Assembly: GCF_000381365.1 (NCBI RefSeq)
Contig: NZ_KB905467.1
Coordinates: forward strand, 241,604 to 305,603
Reading direction: 5' to 3'
From: Bacteroides salyersiae WAL 10018 = DSM 18765 = JCM 12988
Lineage (GTDB): Bacteria; Bacteroidota; Bacteroidia; Bacteroidales; Bacteroidaceae
DNA length: 64,000 nucleotides
Shown here: piece after piece, positions 60,182-64,000 of the stretch
Layout of the letters: each line of letters starts with the position of its first letter
Numbering within the stretch: the stretch's first letter is position 1
Notes under the pieces: model-generated
What the model was told of the DNA's origin: nothing
The model's input: the letters and a program-made list of their open reading frames with translations, nothing else
Database searches by the model: none
Position numbers and translations under genes: made by a program

Positions 60182-63100
60182 ATGGCAGATTACATTAAAC
60201 TAAAAGATGCGATTACTGAGGTCATAAAGACTAACGGTAATCAGGAGATAACCGGTCAGATCCTTCAAAATACATTGTTGTCTATCGTCAATGTGATTGG
60301 TGAGGATAGGACTTTTTCCGGTGTAGCAGAACCGGATACTAATCCGGGAAATCCGGATCAAAACGTTATTTGGGCGGCAACTCAAAAGGGTACATATACC
60401 GGATTCGGAAACTATGTACATGACGGTGTAGGTATTGCCTTTTTAGGTAATACAACTTCTGGATGGCAGGCTGTAAAGATGAATGTAGTGGGAGTTGATT
60501 CAGATGGGAATCCTGTAAATCCGGATAGTTATGTCACTAAAGAAGCATTTGAAAAGTTCAAAAAGGATTTGGTCGCAGAACTTACAGATACTTCTGACGC
60601 AAATAATATCCATGCCAGATTTGATAGTCATGGTAATGTTATATTTGATTATTACGCTACCAAGCAGTCTGTAGATGCTTTGATCAAAGAGATCGGTTCT
60701 GAATCTACTTCTGAATCAGAGGACGGTAGTGTATGGGGTAAATTGATTTCCTTAGTGCAAGATACCACTGTGCTTTCTAAAGAGATTTCCGATTTGAATG
60801 ATGAATCTGATAATCTACAGGCGGATATGACGAAGGTAAAAAGCGATATATCTAAGTTAGATGAAGACATGGATAATGCTTATACTCAGAATGGATGTCT
60901 GTTTTGCCATCACGGTATGGTTAACATTAATTTCTATGATGATAATGTTAGTATTAATTTTCCGTCGCAGGTTGCCATTTCGTATTCTGATACTTTGAAC
61001 GTAGTACATAATCAGGGAGACCTGTCAATGCCTTATGATTTTGAAGAATGGTTTTTAGTACTTGATTTAGAAGACAACAAGTTAAAACTCGTTTCTTCTA
61101 TAAATCAAATGACTAAAAAAGTATTGGTAGGATGGATCAATGTGCTGTTAAAATCCGCATTATTAAGATGTAGTGATTATTCGATCAACGGTAAGCCAAT
61201 GAATCCGACCAAATACCTTTCTGCATCCGAAATACTCAATGTGATAACATCTACTGCTACAGACCTACCTTTATCCGCGAATATGGGTCGGATACTTTCT
61301 ACTCAGAATGCCATGATGCAATATACCGTAGCAGGGAAATATGTAGATGTCAATTTCAGCAGTACGGATACATCAGTTACCGTTACTTTACCGTCTGGTC
61401 TATTACTGTCGTATGGTAATACCCGCATCTCTGAATCTTCATCCACGGAAGGTACCGTGCTTACTGATAATATGAGTAGCGGACGTATTAAATATCTTGT
61501 GTATGATCTTGGAACCAGTGCATATAAGCTTGTGAATTTTGACGAGCAAATGAACAATTCGATACTCGTTGGATGGATTAACCAATATCTTAAGGAGGCT
61601 ATATTGAAGTGTGACCGGTACAGGGTAGATGGTGTTTCTCAATCTCCCGATGATTATATCCAAAACTCCGACATCGTCCACAACTTGACAACAACTGATA
61701 AGAGTAAGGTTCTTGGTGCCGATCAGGCAGGGGTACTGGCAACTCAAAATGGATTTTTGTTTAACCGGTCTACCGATACGCTGTCTGTTGTATTTGATAT
61801 TGAAAAGGTAACTATTAAAATCCCTCAGTTAGGATATGTTACATATGGCAATTCTGTTGTCGCAATAAACCTTGATGAATCATCAAGGGAAATATCTGCA
61901 CAATTCAATGATTTTGCCTATAAATTCTTTGTATATGATATCAATAATAACCAGTTTGGTATTGTTGATTATCGTAATCAATTAATACCCGGTATTGTGT
62001 TGTTAGGATATATCAACAGCATTAAAAAAACGGCCGACATATTTACACAAGGGTATACCGTAGACGGTGTTTCTCGCAGTTTTGCAGACTATCTTTTAAA
62101 ATCTGACGTTCTGGATTCCATTACATCAGACGATGCAAAAAAAGCTTTATCTGCGAGTAGGGGAAAACAACTTTCTACTCAGAACGGCTGGTTGTTTCCT
62201 CGTGAAAAAGGGATTATTCATTTTGAATCAACTTCTTTTAATAACATAACATTAAAAATAGATGGTCGATACTCAGTAAGCTGGGGGAATAGTGTTTTTC
62301 GTAATGAAGATACGTCCTTAAAAAACATTTCCGCTTCTGGTTTTCAATCTAACAGATTCCTTGTATATGATATCGAATCTGATTCCTTCTCTTGGGAGGA
62401 GTACGGCTTTCAAATGAAAGGAGTGTTGCTTGGATGGTACGACATCACTTCCGGAAACGTTTTTCTCAGATGTAGTGAGTATTCTGTAAACGGTATGCCG
62501 GCATCAAATGATGACCTTGCGGAAATTGCTTATAACAATATCCCTACTACGGTGATTCAGTTGAAGAAAAATTCAGATGAGGGCTTCATCAGTATGGTTA
62601 TGACATCCCCGTTAATTGATTCCGAGATAAATATCACTGGGGGGTATGTATCCTTAAGTACAAATATCGGGACGGAAACCTCTGTGAAAATAAAGAAAGG
62701 AGTATCAAATAGTGTGTATTTTAAATGTATTGATCCCTTTGCAGTAATTGAAGCTAAAGGAGTATATAATATAACAAATAATACTCAAAATAATAATTGT
62801 TATGTAATAGGTAATGTACGGGATTTCGGTGAAGGGGCAACCCATATATCGTTATCTTCAAATAATAATGTTACCGGTGAAATAAAAGATTTTAATAGAA
62901 AAATGACATATATTCTTATCAATAGTGGCCCCCTTTCAAATCCTAAATTATCAGGTAAACTCGAAGACTTACCGAGACTTTTAACGTATTTACGACTTAC
63001 GAGTGCTGGAATAAGTATTACCGGTAATGTTTCCGATCTTCCTCGTAAATTAACCTATATGTATCTTAATACAGGTTCCCCCATAGATATGTCCGGAGAT

Positions 63101-63751
63101 GTGTCTGACTTACCTCGTAGTTTGGAACAAATTATATTATATGGTTTAACGGACATATTTACGGGAGACGTGTCGGATTTTCCTCGTGGATTAATAAATG
63201 TAATGTTAGTTGGTTCAAATTATATCATATCCGGAAATGTTTCAGACTTACCACCTAACTTGGATACCCTTCAAATTTCAGGAGCATCGACCGTATCGGG
63301 CAACATATTAGACTTACCGAGACGTCTGACAAATTTGTATTTAGTTGGTAAATGTAATTTGAAAGGCTCCTTGGCTGATTTACCTAAAAATATTAATTAC
63401 TTGAGTTTTCAATCCACAGATTCTGCTAACCCGATAACGGGTGATATTAGTGATATACCTAATAAGAAAGTTGCATATTTGAGATTATATCAAAACTTAA
63501 ATATTACGTTCAACGGGGAATTCCCTATGTCGGATCAAGTATATTATTTCCAGTTGCAACCATCCGAAGTATTCCCTATAGACTCTGCAACGGTTGATAA
63601 TATACTTATAAAATTAGCGGCTATTGCGGGGGAGAGAACGGGAACGAGAACGATAAATCTAACTGGTGCATGTGCCGCACCTACGGAAGCTTCTCAATCG
63701 GCGATCGAGTCATTACAGCAGAAAGGATTTACAGTAACAACTAATAAATAA
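60182..63751 (+). CDS. Tail fibre with four repeated modules and a leucine-rich-repeat tip
   Basis: 1189 residues. The N terminus (about 1-115) is the anchoring part. From about 234 to 800 one module is repeated four times, each opening with TQNGxLF (DNA near 60884, 61301, 61742, 62177; 139-147 residues apart) and holding YDxxxxxF/LV, QM...VLLGWIN, LLRC..YSVDG and ITSxxxxKxLSAxxG. After a short spacer, residues about 876-1110 hold some ten leucine-rich repeats of 22-25 residues with the pattern ITGNVSDLPRxLTYLYL. The end (AAPTEASQSAIESLQQKG) closes the fold. Such a tip is a good candidate for receptor binding. Confidence 0.85.
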   Translation: MADYIKLKDAITEVIKTNGNQEITGQILQNTLLSIVNVIGEDRTFSGVAEPDTNPGNPDQNVIWAATQKGTYTGFGNYVHDGVGIAFLGNTTSGWQAVKMNVVGVDSDGNPVNPDSYVTKEAFEKFKKDLVAELTDTSDANNIHARFDSHGNVIFDYYATKQSVDALIKEIGSESTSESEDGSVWGKLISLVQDTTVLSKEISDLNDESDNLQADMTKVKSDISKLDEDMDNAYTQNGCLFCHHGMVNINFYDDNVSINFPSQVAISYSDTLNVVHNQGDLSMPYDFEEWFLVLDLEDNKLKLVSSINQMTKKVLVGWINVLLKSALLRCSDYSINGKPMNPTKYLSASEILNVITSTATDLPLSANMGRILSTQNAMMQYTVAGKYVDVNFSSTDTSVTVTLPSGLLLSYGNTRISESSSTEGTVLTDNMSSGRIKYLVYDLGTSAYKLVNFDEQMNNSILVGWINQYLKEAILKCDRYRVDGVSQSPDDYIQNSDIVHNLTTTDKSKVLGADQAGVLATQNGFLFNRSTDTLSVVFDIEKVTIKIPQLGYVTYGNSVVAINLDESSREISAQFNDFAYKFFVYDINNNQFGIVDYRNQLIPGIVLLGYINSIKKTADIFTQGYTVDGVSRSFADYLLKSDVLDSITSDDAKKALSASRGKQLSTQNGWLFPREKGIIHFESTSFNNITLKIDGRYSVSWGNSVFRNEDTSLKNISASGFQSNRFLVYDIESDSFSWEEYGFQMKGVLLGWYDITSGNVFLRCSEYSVNGMPASNDDLAEIAYNNIPTTVIQLKKNSDEGFISMVMTSPLIDSEINITGGYVSLSTNIGTETSVKIKKGVSNSVYFKCIDPFAVIEAKGVYNITNNTQNNNCYVIGNVRDFGEGATHISLSSNNNVTGEIKDFNRKMTYILINSGPLSNPKLSGKLEDLPRLLTYLRLTSAGISITGNVSDLPRKLTYMYLNTGSPIDMSGDVSDLPRSLEQIILYGLTDIFTGDVSDFPRGLINVMLVGSNYIISGNVSDLPPNLDTLQISGASTVSGNILDLPRRLTNLYLVGKCNLKGSLADLPKNINYLSFQSTDSANPITGDISDIPNKKVAYLRLYQNLNITFNGEFPMSDQVYYFQLQPSEVFPIDSATVDNILIKLAAIAGERTGTRTINLTGACAAPTEASQSAIESLQQKGFTVTTNK

Positions 63752-63756
63752 TAATT

Positions 63757-64000
63757 ATGATAGTATCAACAAAACCCTATGTCCTCATCTATAAAGACGG
63801 GACAGTACAGAATATCATTAAAGAGAATAGCGGCAAGGTATATCCTTCCGCTACCTCAGAGTATGCAGAATTCGACACCGAGTCGGAAATGAATGACTAT
63901 ATCGAAAAGAATTCTCTGGAAGTTCCGGAATGGGTGTTACATCCGGAAATGGCGGTACCGGAGGAATCAGACTTGCCGGAAGAAGATATATTTCCAGAGG
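63757..64000 (+). CDS. Phage protein cut by the window edge
   Basis: 81 residues from ATG 63757, no stop before the window ends. STKPYVLIYKDGTVQNIIK opens a strand-rich front, followed by an acidic stretch (VPEESDLPEEDIFPE). It follows the fibre gene by 5 bases and may be a fibre accessory or chaperone. Base composition is higher in G+C than the fibre gene. Confidence 0.6.
   Translation, partial: MIVSTKPYVLIYKDGTVQNIIKENSGKVYPSATSEYAEFDTESEMNDYIEKNSLEVPEWVLHPEMAVPEESDLPEEDIFPE

Larger units (their letters stand above)
25834..64000. mobile_element. Tailed (siphovirus-like) prophage, right end outside the window
   Basis: Bounded on the left by the tRNA-Ala fragment. Inside, in order: lysogeny module on the minus strand, early small genes, recombination, replication, terminase, head, neck, tape measure, tail tip and fibre, all rightward. 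Lysis genes, integrase and the second attachment site have not appeared by base 64000. Major capsid, portal, both terminase subunits and a 1420-residue tape measure are intact, so nothing in the visible part says the phage is defective. Confidence 0.92.

Noticed and set aside
25834..64000. Diversity-generating retroelement or retron
   Set aside because: No reverse-transcriptase-like protein (YADD motif) among the translated genes, and no template/variable repeat pair was noticed near the fibre gene.

Overview
The window looks like the chromosome of a gut Bacteroidales bacterium, most likely Bacteroides. The evidence is the AT-leaning base use, promoters of the Bacteroides type (TTTG, 19-21 bases, TAnnTTTG), signal peptides and lipoboxes of the usual Bacteroides kind, and gene families I know mainly from that group. 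The species cannot be read from the sequence.

Bases 1-24072 are a surface polysaccharide locus read left to right. It opens with the end of an uncharacterised nucleotidyltransferase, an ABC exporter and an OmpA-like outer-membrane protein. The assembly core follows: a WecA/MraY-type initiating sugar-phosphate transferase, a Wza-like export lipoprotein and a Wzc-like tyrosine autokinase. From 8413 the DNA is more AT-rich and holds the strain-variable part: Wzx flippase, pyruvyl transferase, seven GT2/GT4 glycosyltransferases, Wzy polymerase, two acyl/acetyltransferases that are both frameshifted, two YdcF-like membrane proteins and a final WecG/TagA-type glycosyltransferase. Together they would build a repeat unit on undecaprenyl phosphate, flip it, polymerise it and export it. 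The two broken O-acylation genes suggest an altered decoration. A 684-base gap and one outer-membrane protein gene close this host part.

At 25791-25833 lies the 3' 43 bases of a tRNA-Ala(GGC) gene on the minus strand, still followed by its own terminator. This is the footprint of site-specific integration. Everything to the right, to the window end, reads as a tailed prophage that continues beyond base 64000; no integrase, lysis gene or second attachment site is inside the window. Its left end has a minus-strand lysogeny module (CI/LexA-like repressor, a lipoprotein and a secreted membrane protein) and a strong rightward promoter flanked by two matching operator-like sites. The early region (27962-42106) holds many small genes, a LuxR-type HTH protein, a RecE/Exo VIII-like nuclease, two HNH proteins, a winged-helix replication initiator with internal iterons, a PAPS-reductase-like protein and a methyltransferase fragment. 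It also has two structured non-coding stretches, one of them with a tRNA-like acceptor/T-arm. The late region (42128-64000) has terminase subunits, portal, scaffold-like protein, major capsid, neck/tail proteins, a 1420-residue tape measure, tail-tip proteins and a 1189-residue fibre ending in leucine-rich repeats. The plan is that of a siphovirus.

All functional calls rest on sequence reading and remembered family features; no database search was run.
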